This document shows positions 24,008-36,250 of a DNA stretch of 64,000 nucleotides, one piece after another (the first letter of the stretch is position 1; every line of letters starts with the position of its first letter). The notes beneath the pieces were generated by a model. That model was not told the origin of the DNA. It was given only the letters and a program-made list of their open reading frames with translations, and did not search any database. The stretch is from Heterocephalus glaber (taxonomy: Eukaryota > Chordata > Mammalia > Rodentia > Bathyergidae). The translations under genes and the position numbers were made by a program. The stretch spans positions 3,184,809-3,248,808 of the forward strand of contig NW_004624843.1 of the NCBI RefSeq assembly GCF_000247695.1. Direction: 5' to 3'.

Positions 24008-25491
24008 AACAAAAGACTGCTTCGTTTTTCAAAAAAAGAAACTTATGATATCTGATTAAAAGTATGTGCGTGTACATGTATTTCCCACAATCCCCCCTAC
24101 TGTATGTAGAAAGTGAATGTACTTTATCTGGATTATCAACTGGGTTTCCACCGTAGCTTTCCTGACCTGCCTACAGATTCTGGGCTTCAGAGCCTCCGTA
24201 GCCACATGATCTCATGAGCCAACTCCTTGAGAGAAAGGAGAGAGAGGGAGACAGAAGGAATAAATATGAATCTACTAATTGTTTTTCTGGAAAACCCTGA
24301 ATGATACAGAGGTTGATACAGCCACAATCTACATCCTTGCTGAAAAGACTTTTCTCTGTCAGTACCTTATCCATTTCTGAAGAATTAAAATAAGTCTGAT
24401 TTTTTATTAAAAGGTGGTCTGCAACTACACGTGAGCACTGGTAGAAGGCTGAGAGCTCAAAAAGTGAGAGGAGAGCCTGGGGATGCCACAAGAGAGAAGG
24501 CTAGTCGCCCACAAGAAATCCACGCTGAGCTGGGGTGGCTTCCATCAAAGGAGTGGGGCTGGGGAAGGGGTGACGGGGCTTCCGAGGAGTGTCCACGTTT
24601 GAGACTTTACGGTTCCCTCGGGTCAGGGCAAGAGGCCACTCTTCAGAAATGCCCCACAAGGATGAGTTGAGGGCACCAGGGGTCACAGATGTGTTCAGAG
24701 TTGAAGTAGAGTGGGGCCAAACCCCACAGAGGTGGAGAATGACTTCAGGTTAGACTGAGTTTGATAGTAGAGGGCAGGAAGGAAGCTGGGAGGTTAGAGT
24801 CAGCGTGAGCGTCATAACACAGAACAGAGACCATATTTGAATTTGCAGACGCTGTCCCTAAGCCTTACCCTGCTACCTCACTCTTAATAAAGGAAACACC
24901 AACCCAGTGTAAGCCACATTCCCAGTGGCTCAATTTGGGCAGCCAGAGCCTGAAGTTAACAGACTGTGATATTCGGAGCTGGGAGGAGCTGGGGCCAGGG
25001 CTGATAGTGCTGCACGTTTAGTCTACATTTGTAACTTGTGCAGAAACAAGGAATTACTTGAGATTGCCTATTTTTAGGGTTACCTTCAAATTTAAAATAG
25101 TACATTTAAAATCATATGACTTAACCTTTTGGCTTTGACTACATTCATTTCATTGTTTTTCTTTACTAAATGATTAGGCTGATAATTCTATTTGCCTCAA
25201 GTTTTCCATTTTCATTTTTGCATTGTGCACACATGTCTTAAATCATTCATTTTATTTTCCCTTGCAGATATTTTAAACAACCAAAAAACTCTTCAAATTT
25301 TATTGTCTTCCCCTGCATTATGTTGAGATAATGCTCATTTAAATATGTATTTGTTTGTACAGATTCTTAAGACCCACCTACTGGTCCATGACAGTAGTGA
25401 AGGAGACACATAGGAAATTCAAACATCCTTCTCTTAAAAGATTAAATTTCCCCTATTTATCTTTCTTCAGTCTACTTAGCAGAATGTATTT
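24008..25491. other. No recognised feature
   Basis: No gene or clear repeat. The overlapping frames at 24171-24686 have no family signal. Confidence 0.4.
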
Positions 25492-25512
25492 AAAAGGCAT
25501 TTCTCCAAAGAA

Positions 25513-25876
25513 CAAAGAGAGACTATGTAAAGGTGCAAATTTCCAATGATGAATGTCATTATATTGTATACCTAAAATGTACCAATGATTTGAATGAATG
25601 ATCGATAATGCAGAATAGGAAGAAAACGTCCAAAGAGGTAGGGGTAGTGGGAGGGGGAGGGGAAAGGAAAGAAGGGAAAGGAAATATGATAAGAAATGGA
25701 AAAAATGGAAATAAAGTCTTTGTAAATAGGGAAGGGTGGAGGGCATGAAGGGAGGGCTAGGAATGGGGAAAAAATAAGAACCAAGATGCATTATGTAAAG
25801 GTACAATTCCCAATGAGAAATGTAATTGTGTTGTATACCTACAATGTACCAATAAAAGAATTTAATACCAAAAAAA
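25513..25876 (+). mobile_element. Purine-rich retroposon tail with 21-bp target duplication
   Basis: A 21-bp perfect duplication (starting AAAAGGCATTTCTCC) occupies 25492-25512 and 25877-25897. The insert contains a first 3'-end unit (25523-25590, ending AATGTACCAATGATTTGAAT), a polypurine block with CTTTGTAAATAGGGAAGGGT, a second 3'-end unit (25800-25868, AATGTACCAATAAAAGAATT) and poly-A. The 146-residue minus frame across it is not a gene. It is probably a 5'-truncated L1-type 3' UTR. Confidence 0.88.
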
Positions 25877-26027
25877 AAAAGGCATTTCTCCAAAGAAAAA
25901 TATGTTTAATCCTTAGGAAATGTGGACATCAGTTGCTCTTGAATCAGATTATACCCACTGTTATGAAAGTAAATTTTTAAAACTTTCCAACAAAGGGAGC
26001 CACATACCTAGTCGCCATCATACATGC

Positions 26028-26214
26028 CAGTGATGGTGAACCTAGGGCATGTGTGTTGTGTTTCTTTTAAGACAAAAGATGTTAACATATGACTTGTTTT
26101 GCTAAACTAGAATCTCAGTATTCAGGTTTACTTGCAGTGTTGGCACTTTGCAATAAATAAGTGGGTTTAGGGTTGCAGTTTGGGCACTTGTCTCTAAAAG
26201 GTTCGCCATCACTC
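26028..26214. mobile_element. hAT-like non-autonomous DNA transposon remnant
   Basis: It begins CAGTGATGGTGAACC and ends GGTTCGCCATCACT, forming roughly 14-bp terminal inverted repeats with one mismatch, over 187 bp. A clear 8-bp duplication was not visible. Confidence 0.7.
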
Positions 26215-27479
26215 AACTAGACTGACCACAAACACTGCTCACCAGAGTTACCCTTGGCAAACTTTCGGACCCAACCTTAGTATCTTTCTTTACTTCTTTT
26301 ATCATTGGAATTTGGTATTAATCTTCTTACAGGTCTTTCTTACACCTTGATGTCTTCCAACGCTTTTTACCACATTCCTCCCCTGGTTACTCTGTGTTGA
26401 ATTGTGCTGAACGTGAGTCTCATCACTCTTGAAAGGGGAGCAGTGTTGTGCTTCTGTGAGCCACTGGACGTGACTCCCCAGGTGGTTGTTTGAGGTAACG
26501 GCTGCCTTCTGCTAAGCAATGCTGCCTGCACTGGAGACTGCCTTCCACTGACGCGCTTCTGTTTCCTCTCTGAAACCCTAAGTGAAAAGTCAGGTTCACA
26601 AACACAGTGTGCCTGGCCACCTTCATGGGCAAGCCTGACCCTGGGAATGCCCTTCTCTCCATTCCAGCTGGGTGAGGCCACATGGCGAGCCCAGTGCTCT
26701 CCCAGCCTCTTCCTTGGTTCTCCAAACCAGCTGCCCGTGCAGCCTGCCTTCCCCCTTTACTTACTGCCTCGATGGGCCTTGTGCTTCATTCTGCCTTCCC
26801 GGTCTGAGGGCAAAAAGTGCTCGCAAATATTTGACAATCTCTACCCAAGGTAAAGGTCCTGGAGTTTTTTCCTAAATAAAGTAGACAATATTCACTTTAC
26901 TACAGACTTAGCCACTTCCCCTTTCCCCCAATTCCATTAAACTCTGTTAGCAAAGCCTCACTTAGTCCTCCAGGGACCCTTCCGTGCCCCTGGCAGTGAG
27001 CCCATTGCTCTGGGCACAAGCAGTTTCCAGTAGCTTTGCACCACCCAGAGGCTTCCAGATGATTTCCCAGTGAACCTCTAATTTCTGCAGTCAGAACCAC
27101 TTAAGGGACCCCAGAGCCCACCCCATAACTTTCTGCTTCTCAGTCTCTGATTTTTATTTCTCATCTCTATTCGGCATCCACTTTTGTGCTCTCAGTTGTT
27201 TTAATCACATCTTATGCTCTCTGCTTCCGGGTGTGTTCTTGTGTGTCTACAGGTACTTCAGTGATGCTCATAGCGGGCGAAGGACAGTAGAGCCCTCACA
27301 GGACAAAGTTTGCTTCATGATTTAGCTATCAGTATCGTCACATTTATCTCTGAAACTCCTTTGCTTGTGTTGGCTAAAAGATATCTTCCTTGAAGCATCT
27401 TTGCAGTTGTGTAGCTTCATTCTTGTCTCATTTATCCTCGCTAGCTTCCTCTCCTCATTGTGTTCTTCCCCATTACACT
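26215..27479. other. No recognised feature
   Basis: Somewhat GC-richer DNA with overlapping frames at 26367-27100 and no family signature. Confidence 0.4.
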
Positions 27480-27705
27480 GTGCCGGCTTCAATGGTGACA
27501 TGTGTGGGCTTGAACCCCAGCTCTGACTCTTAGCAGTTTGTGGCCCAGGGTAACCTCTCTAACTCAACTCTCATCTATAAAATGAGCATTATGACACACC
27601 TACCCCAGGTAAAGCTGTGGAGAAGACTAAGTGAATTAGCATATGTAAAACATCATAGGGCATTGGACATGTTCAATAAAGTCAGCTATTAGTGTTATTT
27701 CCAAT
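27480..27705 (+). repeat. MIR SINE
   Basis: GCTTGAACCCCAGCTCTGAC, CTCATCTATAAAATGAGCAT, AATTAGCATATGTAAAACAT and GGGCATTGGACATG follow MIR along most of its length. Confidence 0.82.
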
Positions 27706-29699
27706 GTATCACATAACTCCCACAGGTACTGAAATCTAACCATAGCCTACACTCTTTTAACTGCCATTGAGCTGCTCCTTGACATGCAAAGTGTGGTCTC
27801 CATCTTTCCAAAACTCCCCAAAATATCCCAAGGAAAATCAATCATTGATACTAGGAAGCCTGAAAACTACATTTTATTTCTTTATGCTTGATATATAAGG
27901 TCCTCACACTCATGCAAAAGCACATTATCACTTCCACTCAGCATCTTTCTCTGCCTATATTTTTATAAATAGTTACATGAAACTACTTATATGAATCTTT
28001 CTATAATGTACAGAGTCACAATAAGTATTGGGGACAATGAGAATTTTAAAAGATTAAATTTAAAAAGTATGGGTTGATCTCAAGGAGGACATCACGGAAA
28101 CCAAGAATTCTTCCTGAGTACCACTTTGAGAGACAGGATGCTAATATGATAATGGATTTAATCCAGGTAAGTAATCCTGGCATTCTTATGCCCACATATC
28201 CTAAAGTCTTGTGAAGAAATAGTTTCTCTACTGCCTCTTTCATAAGCAATCTTAATATTTAAGATTACCAGCAGTTTTCTCACCTCCTCCTTTTATCTTA
28301 CATAACTACTGCCTCCTCCAAAGTGTCTCTTTCTTGAAACTTGAAGATAAAGATCTATTTCTACTACAAACCATGTCTCTCCATTTCACTACATAGATCA
28401 GTTAACCCACTTCATGTTCAAGGCCCCCCACTTGATGTCTAATACCAGGCATCATCTTCCAGCTTAAATTCTTAAAATTTTACACACATTATCAAAAGAG
28501 ACAAAACCCTAAAATAGAAGTTATGTGCATCCGGTACCTTCTTTCTCTTGAGACAGAGGTTTATTTGTTTTGTAAGTTAATGGTCTTAAGGTTCAAATGC
28601 AGAGCTTGTTAATGCAGGCTCTTGGTCCTACAGTTTGGGAATCTAAGTTTATTCAGTATTGCACATGACCATGACTGCTCACCCTTGGACAACCTCTGCC
28701 TTAGGTAAAAGTCTCCTCTGTCCCATACTCACTGGCGTTACTTAGGGTTATAAAGAGCCAACTCTGACCTCTCCCCCAAACGTCATGCTCATCTAGCTCC
28801 ACACTCAGCTCAGACACAGTGCGCTCAGGGCTGAACTCAGAGCTGCCTGCCTCCTCACGCACTTCTTCCACCCACCCGCCTCAGCTGGTGTCATGCTCCT
28901 CAGTCCCGTCACCCGATCTGAAAACCTGGAAATTATCCCACATGTCTTCATCCCCCACTCCAGCAACAGCCAGTCCCTGATCACCTAGTGCCACTGATCT
29001 CTGCTCCTGAACGCCCGCTGAGTCTGCCCTCCCCTATGCAACTCCATGGAGAGTTCATTGCTCCAGGTCCACATTGCTCCTTCTGATTTATTCAATCTCA
29101 TCTGACTTGTGGCAATAGGCAGCTTTCAAACTCTTCAAGTTTTTCCACTCACGCCAGAGTTACCCTCCTTATGGTGCAGACGTGGTTATGCAACTGCACT
29201 GTTTTGGGGAAGATGATAGTGAAGGCTTTCCATGAGGCAGGTTACTCCGTTCAAACATCTTTCACTCAAGTACCTGCCAATCCTCCCCCAAAACTCACTG
29301 TTACAGCCATGCCCTTTGAACTTTGTGCTGCAGCCACACTGAATCACCCAGGGGTCACTGCAGATGCCAACCTATTATAGACCCTCTCTTAGTTGCTTGT
29401 CTTTGAGCCAGAAGAGCCTCTACAAGTTTCTCAGCCAGGGATACCTCCTCTCCAAAAAATTGATGAGAATTAAATGATAGATTTAAATAAAATGGGTTTC
29501 CTTAAAGGGGAAAGAGCAGAGCAAAAGACTGGGACTGGGAACTTGTGAAGAATAGAGAACAAGAGAAAAAGAGAAATTCATTAATATTTCTGGGATGTTA
29601 AAGGGGAAGGCTGAGCAGAAGACCTCTTGTTTTCATCAAACATAAGAGATCTGGATGTGCCAAAAATATTCCCTAAGCAATGTTTGAATGAAGCCACTC
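27706..29699. other. Intergenic DNA, no gene recognised
   Basis: No convincing gene or repeat. 28840-29400 may contain an old diverged repeat that I could not name. Confidence 0.35.
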
Positions 29700-30313
29700 T
29701 ATAAAAAGAGTGGACTTCCAGTTTTAGCCATCATAGAGCGATTAGGATTAAATTTATCCTTCCTCTAAAAACAGCTAGAGAACTAGACAAAATATGTGAA
29801 ACAACTGTTTCTCAGATAAAGGAAAACTGGCAGCAAAGGACTGTGATGTCCAAGAAAAATTTGGCCTGATTTTCTGTCTGGAGAAAAAAAATTGGTCTGG
29901 AGAAACTCTGGCCGTTGGGAAAGGCAAGGCTATCTCAAGCAGAGTGCAGGGTCTGAAGGGGTGAAGGAGACAGAGCAGAGGATGGGGAGCCAGCTGGAAT
30001 TTGAGGGAATGAATACCAGAAAGGAAGGCACTAATAGATAGCGAGGACTGTGGGAGTCACCATGAGATTCTCCTTAAGTTGAACAATGAGTACTAAGTTG
30101 CCTATGTGTAGGGTGAAGTTATCAGAATTATAATCTGAAAAATTTCCAGAGTACACGCAAAATGTAGGGAAGCATTTGAGTTCTGGCCAGCCAGAGCCAA
30201 GATGCTGTGTTGAATATCATGAACATGTAGTAAAAGGGATGCCATGGGACAAAGTAATCCTACAGGGAAGGACGATTCTAAAGCAAGCCTAATAAAGTTT
30301 AAAATCAAGACTT

Positions 30314-30489
30314 TAAGCCAGGTACAGTGGTGTGCACCTGTAGTCTCACCTACTCAGGAAGTAGAGGCAGGAGGATTGCTTGAACTCAGGACTTTGAAAC
30401 CACTCTGGGTAACATTGTGAGACTCTGTCTCCAAACTCAATCAATCAACCAACCAACCAATCAATCAATCAATCCATCAATCAATCAAG
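30314..30489 (+). mobile_element. B1/Alu-like SINE with (AATC)n tail
   Basis: GCCAGGTACAGTGGTGTGCA, CAGGAGGATTGCTTGAACTC and GAGACTCTGTCTCCAAA mark a 7SL-derived SINE (30314-30436). Its tail has expanded into AATC/AACC tetranucleotide repeats (30436-30489). Confidence 0.85.
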
Positions 30490-30779
30490 AGTTTAAAGGA
30501 CCAAATTTATCTACAAATAACCTAACCACCTGTTAAGAACAGCACCAAAAGAGAAGGTGACAAACTCCAGACACCCAGTAACATAAAACTACTAGACACA
30601 CAATGAAGCAGGAAAATTTGACTCATAACCAAGAGAAAATAAATCAGTAAAAATAGATCCAGAAGGACAGAAACGATGAATTAGCAAAGATGTTAACATG
30701 TGTGTGATAAACGTGTTTAACTATTTTTAAAAAACAAGCACATGAATATATGAATGCCTAGGAAAAACAAAGTACCTAC

Positions 30780-31450
30780 TTCTCCTCTGCTCTCCGACCA
30801 CCATAATTCACACATAAGACTCCTGTGACTGCAAAAGATGTGGGCATTTCTCCCCACCAGAGAGCAAAACTAGCAATTCTTCAGGAGTGGACACCATTGG
30901 ACATCCTGTAATCCAACCCAGTTCTGACACTGTCTTCCTGTAGTGTCAGATCCTCCAGGTGGAGGACTTGTTCCTCGGCTTCCCCCGCCTCACCAAAGCC
31001 TCACAAGCCCCAGGTTGTCTTACCTGGGCCCTGATCAGCTGGCTATAAATCAAAGTTCCCATGATTCAGCTACCTGGAAGCTCCCTGCACCCTGTCTTTA
31101 GGTTTCATGGTGACTTTATAATACAGTCATAATTGCTTATAGACTGGGGTGGGGACCCAGCAAGGTCTGTCTGTTAGATCCTTCTTGACCTCTCTGTGCA
31201 GCATTCTTTCCTCTTGGACAGGGGGCAGGAGCCTCTCTGAAATACAGATTTTCTTTATGGCGAGAAACAGGTCCAAGATGGATAGGTGGGGAAAATTAAT
31301 GCATACTTTTTGGTTTCTATAACCCACCTGGGGAAGAGAAAATCCAGTTTCCATGGCCTATCTTAAGGAGAAAAAAGGAGCAGCAGACAGAACAGGAGCA
31401 AGACAAATACGGACTTTAGTTTCCGCGGTCAAGTGCATCCAAATGTCAAT
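30780..31450. other. Unidentified insert within the old L1, possibly LTR-like
   Basis: Base composition and text differ from the flanking L1 (for example GTGTCAGATCCTCCAGGTGG and GGACTTTAGTTTCCGCGGTC). It is likely an old LTR or other insertion. Family not identified and boundaries approximate. Confidence 0.35.
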
Positions 31451-32361
31451 CCAGTCATTAGGTAACAACAAGGTCTATGGGAGGAAGCAGCCAGGAACTG
31501 AGGCTGAAAACCAACCAAACTAAACACGGTATATCACAAAATATTTGAAGAAAAATAAAACATAACAAACGGGAATTTCTGCAGATGAATAATACAAGGT
31601 GAAGTGAAAATTTTACTAGATAGTATAAGTGAAAGATTAGACACATCAGATTCAAATCTTGAACTTGAAGACACAAGAGAAGCTATCCAAAAGAAGCACA
31701 AAAAGAAAAATTCCTAAGTGAAAGAAGCATTAGTGACCTGTGAGAAGCACAAGTGTAATTTAAGCCACAGAAAAGGAAAATGTGGTCAGAAAACAACATT
31801 TGAAGAAATAGTCCAATTTTCAGAATTGCATGTTAATTATAAGCTCACAGGCTCAAACAAACCCAAGAAAGATAAACTCAATGAAAATGACACCATCAGT
31901 TTGCTAAAACCCAGTGGAAAATGAGAAAATATTGTCATTTATCAGAGAAAAGTGATAAATTACACTTAAAATAACAAAGATAAAATGATCATAAATTTAT
32001 CATGTAAACACTAAATGAGCAGAAAACACAATAAAAATTACATTTTTCAAGTGTTGAGATAAAAACATACTGCCAAGCAGAATTGTATATATAGTGGAAA
32101 TATTCTTCAAAAATAGACATTTTTCCACAAAATACAAACAGATGGTTTTTCACTACACCCCTGCAGTATAAGAAATGCTATTAAAGGACATTCTTTAGGG
32201 AGAGATAAAATGACACCAGGTAGAAACTTAGAAGCACACGAAACAATGCAGAGCTCAAGAAACAGGAAACATAAAGATAAATACAAATACATTTTTCTCG
32301 TTTTTAAATTTTAAAAAGATATTTAATTATTTATAACAAAAAACTATATTTTGGGGTATGT

Positions 32362-32600
32362 TTGTCACTTTCCCATTGGATAAAATACCTGACACTTGCA
32401 GTTTAAAGGAAGAGGGGCACATATTGGCTCACTGTTCAGAGGGTTTAGTTCATGGTTAAGTCCATGGCCCCAAGGCTGAAACAGGATCAGAGAGGGCATG
32501 GTAGAAGAAAGCTGTTCAACCATGGCAGCCAGGAAGCAGAGAAAGGAGGAGCTGGGAACAACAATAAACCAAGACCTAGGACAAAGAAGAATATACATAT
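32362..32600 (-). mobile_element. MaLR LTR fragment
   Basis: CACTTTCCCATTGGATAAAA, TACCTGACACTTGCAGTTTA and CACATATTGGCTCACTGTTC match the antisense start of the MaLR copies at 8.6 and 10.5 kb. Confidence 0.6.
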
Positions 32601-32883
32601 AAACGATAGAATTAAATGAAACACAAATTCTATGAAATACATTTAAAATAGTGCTTAAAATAAAATTTACAACTCTAATTGCTTACAGTAGATAGGAACA
32701 GAGATTTAAAGCCAATTAGCTTTATATCTTAAGAAAAGGCAATTCAATGCAAATAGCAAGAAGGAATAAAGATTAGAGCAGAAATCAATGAATTAGAAAA
32801 TAAAAAAATACTAGGGAAATTTAATTAAACCAAAACAACAGTTAAAGGCCAAAAAAATTGATAAACTTCCACTAAGCTGAAGC

Positions 32884-33066
32884 CATGGTTTTCAAAACCT
32901 TAAGTGTGCATTAGAATCCACAGGTGTATTCAGTGTACATCAGAATCCAGACACATGGCTGGATTCCACCCCCAGAACTCCTGAATCAACACAGTAGGTC
33001 TCCAAAATTTTCATTTCGAATAAGTTTCCAGATGATCCTAATGGTTCCTAGGGACCACATTTTAGG
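32884..33066 (+). mobile_element. MER5-like hAT element inside the L1
   Basis: GTGCATTAGAATCCACAGGT, TGGATTCCACCCCCAGAACT, CACAGTAGGTCTCC and AGTTTCCAGATGATCC follow the MER5A layout. It separates two ORF2 segments. Confidence 0.7.
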
Positions 33067-33723
33067 AAGAGAGTAAACTAACCAAGAAAAAGAAAGAGAA
33101 AGAAAAAATACAACTTACTAATATCAGGAATAAAAAAGGAATATCACTATAAATCTCTAAATAGTAAAAAGGCAATAAGAAATAATAAAAAGATAGTATT
33201 ATGAACAATTTTATGCAGGATATTGAAAATTTAGATGACACTGACCAATTCATTAAAATATACAGACATAATAGATGCAAGAAGAAATTTTTTAAAAACC
33301 TGAATAGCTAGCTTATAGCTATGAAACAAATTGAATTTATGATTTAAAAACACTCCATAAAGAAAACTTAAGGCCCAATGGCTTTACCAGTGAACTCCAT
33401 CATATAGATAAAGAGTAACTTATACCAAACTTGCAAACTTCTTTCAAAAAGAGAAGAGGGAAAACTACCCCACTCACAGGAGACCAACATTATTCTAATA
33501 CCAACATCAGAGAAGACATCATAAGAAAACTGTCAACAAATACTTTTCATGATTATTTATCCTCAAATCCTTACCAATACAAAAGTAAAATAAATCCAGG
33601 AATGCTTAAAAAAGAATAATATATCATGATCATGTATGATTTATCCCAGGAATAAAAGATAAGCTTAATAGTCAATGATCAATGTAAATAAAAAAACTTA
33701 TGCTCTTAAAAAATCAGGAAAAG

Positions 33724-33775
33724 GGCTGGGGATATAGCTCAGTATGAAGGTCTTGAGCTCAACCTCCAGTACAGA
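33724..33775 (+). mobile_element. Partial ID SINE
   Basis: GGGCTGGGGATATAGCTCAG ... GAGCTCAACCTCCAGTAC. The middle is shortened. The A-rich tail has become the following GA tract. Confidence 0.7.
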
Positions 33776-33870
33776 AAGGAGAGAGAGAGGGACAGGGAGA
33801 GAGAGACAGAGACAGGAACAGAGGGAGACAGAGGAGAAAGGGATGGGGAGGAGAGGAGAGAGGAGAATGA
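33776..33870. repeat. (GA)n-rich simple repeat
   Basis: About 95 bases of nearly pure purine GA/GGA repeats follow the ID fragment directly. Confidence 0.9.
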
Positions 33871-36099
33871 GACACCCTGTCTGGCAGGGCTGATGTCTGC
33901 CAGGTTCTCAGTGTCAGAAGGAACGGTCCCGCAAGTCTGAACAGAGATCTTGGGGGGGACTGGCGGGCTGCAGTGGATTTTATTTGCACTTCAGAGTCAG
34001 CTGGCATGTGAGCTACACCTTCAGTGGCCCCCGAGCAATGGAACCGCTCTTTCTCCCTCAGGGGACCTGACCTTGCCCAGATGCCTATAGTTGGACCTTC
34101 AGCTTGTCAGCAAGTCTCTGGACTGAGCCCTGAACTTGAGTCTAATTCATCCTTATTTCCCCAGTGCCTGCCATAGGCTTGGCAAGAGGAGTCGTTCACT
34201 AAATGCTTGTTGAAATAACCTTTCGGTTCCTCATACAAGGAAGGCACCCACCATTCATCGGGCGTTGGCCCAGGGTGACAGTCATCGGTATCCAATCCAC
34301 ACCAGCATTGGTGCCAGGCTTCCTCCTGGCTTCCTCATTTCTTTATTTTCTCACTTACATATGGGCTGTGGTTTCCCTTCCTGTTCGGTTTTTGATCTCT
34401 CCAAGTGCAAGACTTGGAGACGCGGAGACGCGGAGCCCTTTAACTTCAGCCTTCGTGTCTCCTGGGACAGATGTGACGAAGGCTGAGGCTGCCTAACTGC
34501 TGTGGAGGCACTTGGCAGCTTCTCCACCGAGCCTGGCAGAGAGCCACTGGCTGTGGAATGGACCTGGCACCCGAGGGAGGAGAGAAGACCCAAGGCGGGG
34601 AGAGTCCTGGCCTCTCTCTCACCAGCCCTGAGACTGGGCAGGTGGCCTGGCCTTCACCTTCCCCAGCCTTCTGACGGACTGTCTTGCTCTGTCTCCTGAG
34701 GGGCTCAGTGGTCCCCCAAGAGGCCAAGCTCTTCCTCAGTGTCTCCGGATTGTGTAAGGATTGAAGAAAAGTGCCATTTTTATAACTAAACATTGAGGAG
34801 TCAATCATGTCTTTCACACTGGAGTGCTTGAAAATTGTGGCTTCTCTCTCTTTTAGAGAATCTGCTTTCCTGTTGTCCGTGAGCTAGATGGCAGCTACCC
34901 TTCAACTGGAGTATCCTTCTGTAGGTGACCTTGTTCTCTCCATACCCACTCGGTGGGCTGGGTCCCCATCCCTGATTTATCTGAGTGGGGGACCTGACCT
35001 GAACCATTGGCATCCTGGAGCTGAATGTAGAAAGACCTGGCCACACCTCTGTTCCATCGGTCACTACCACCCTTCTTCCAGCGCCCCCATGGCTCCACCT
35101 TGTCCCCACACGAGGTGGAGTGAAGAGGCGGCAGGCAAGGTCTCCCTGGTGAGTGACTTCTTTGCAGGTTTGTAACCCATTGTGTTTTAATTAAAAGCTT
35201 CATGTCTGAGGTTTCAAAGAAGCAGTTTCCTCACCGCTCCAGACTGTTCAAAAGGCAAATTCAGACAGAAAAGGAAGCTTTTGCCTACATGCAGAACCAG
35301 ACACATGATCTCAAAGGGACAAAGGAAAAGACAAAATGCTTATCCAGCTCCTGGCTTTTGTGGGTAGTGACTGATATCCTACTTTTAGATGAGTCAGATT
35401 CATTTCAAGATATAAATGGAAAATAGCTCCCATGTTGTCACAGGCATTGGGCCAAGTATTTCAGTCACTTATGAATATCATTATATGATTATCATATTTA
35501 CTGTCAATAGCACTCATTAATATCCTGTGCAGGGAGGGAAGCAATTCAGAGCAAATTAGTGAAGTGTGAAGTGTTTCCATCTCAAGGATGAAGCAAGTCC
35601 TATAATCTGCCCCACAATGGCTACACAGCTCCGTAGCCTTCCTGGATGCAGCCTTTTTAGTCTCCCCTGCCTTCCCCTGAAGTAGAGAAGGGTCCCATTT
35701 AATTCTACTCAGCTAACTTTATGGAGTGCCTTCTTGGACCAAATAGTGTGCTTGGGTTAGAAAGATCGGTGTTCCCATTCCTCCTCCTCCTCCTCCTCCT
35801 CAAAGGAACTCACAGTTTGGCTCTGCAGACAGGGAGATAACCAAATAATGTTAGCCGTGGTGCCTGGGTTTTAATGGGTGAATAGGAGTTTAGCATGCAG
35901 GTGACCTGGAGAAAAAGTATTGCTACATGAGGATCCGTGGCTCTCCCCTCCCCAGCCCGACCCTTCCTGTAGCGGGCAGATCTAACTGTATCGAGGAGGT
36001 AAAAATTGGAAGAGAGAGCAATCACAGATCTTATTTTGGAATGGTGGCACATGACTAGCTGTTGAAAAGAATAGATTGGGTAGAGATCAAATAAATAAT
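33871..36099. other. Intergenic DNA with weak L2 similarity near 35.7 kb
   Basis: GC-richer 33.9-35.2 kb has many overlapping frames (for example 34446-34817 minus, 34203-34496 plus) but no family signal or splice-consistent exon. 35695-35850 looks like an L2 fragment containing a (TCC)n run at 35779-35801. Confidence 0.4.
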
Positions 36100-36250
36100 A
36101 ACACTAAGCACAAATGTAGCACTTGCCGCATGCCAGGCACGGCTCTCAGTACTGGTATTCAGTCTTCTAATATTCAGCCTGATTTTACAGATGTGGAAAA
36201 ATGATTAAGCAACCTACCCTAGAACGCTGTAGCTAGTAGACCAGAGCCTA
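36100..36250 (-). repeat. MIR SINE fragment
   Basis: GCATGCCAGGCACGGCTCTC, CCTGATTTTACAGATGTGGA and GAACGCTGTAGCTAGTAGAC are antisense MIR. Confidence 0.75.

Larger units (their letters stand above)
29700..33720 (+). mobile_element. Old L1 (L1M/HAL1-like), interrupted by later insertions
   Basis: From 29706, GTGGACTTCCAGTTTTAGCC resembles an L1M 5' region. 31520-31950 has an ORF1-like A-rich layout. 32640-32880 and 33067-33720 are ORF2 text (AGAGCAGAAATCAATGAATT, AATGGCTTTACCAGTGAACT, GGAAAACTACCCCACTCACA). Interruptions include a B1-like SINE (30314-30436), an unidentified LTR-like stretch (about 30780-31450), a MaLR fragment (32362-32600) and a MER5-like element (32884-33066). Stops throughout; no intact ORF. 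Confidence 0.65.

Noticed and set aside
25453..25893. 146-residue minus-strand frame rich in Phe/Ser/Pro
   Set aside because: It is the complement of the purine-rich retroposon, including its poly-A.
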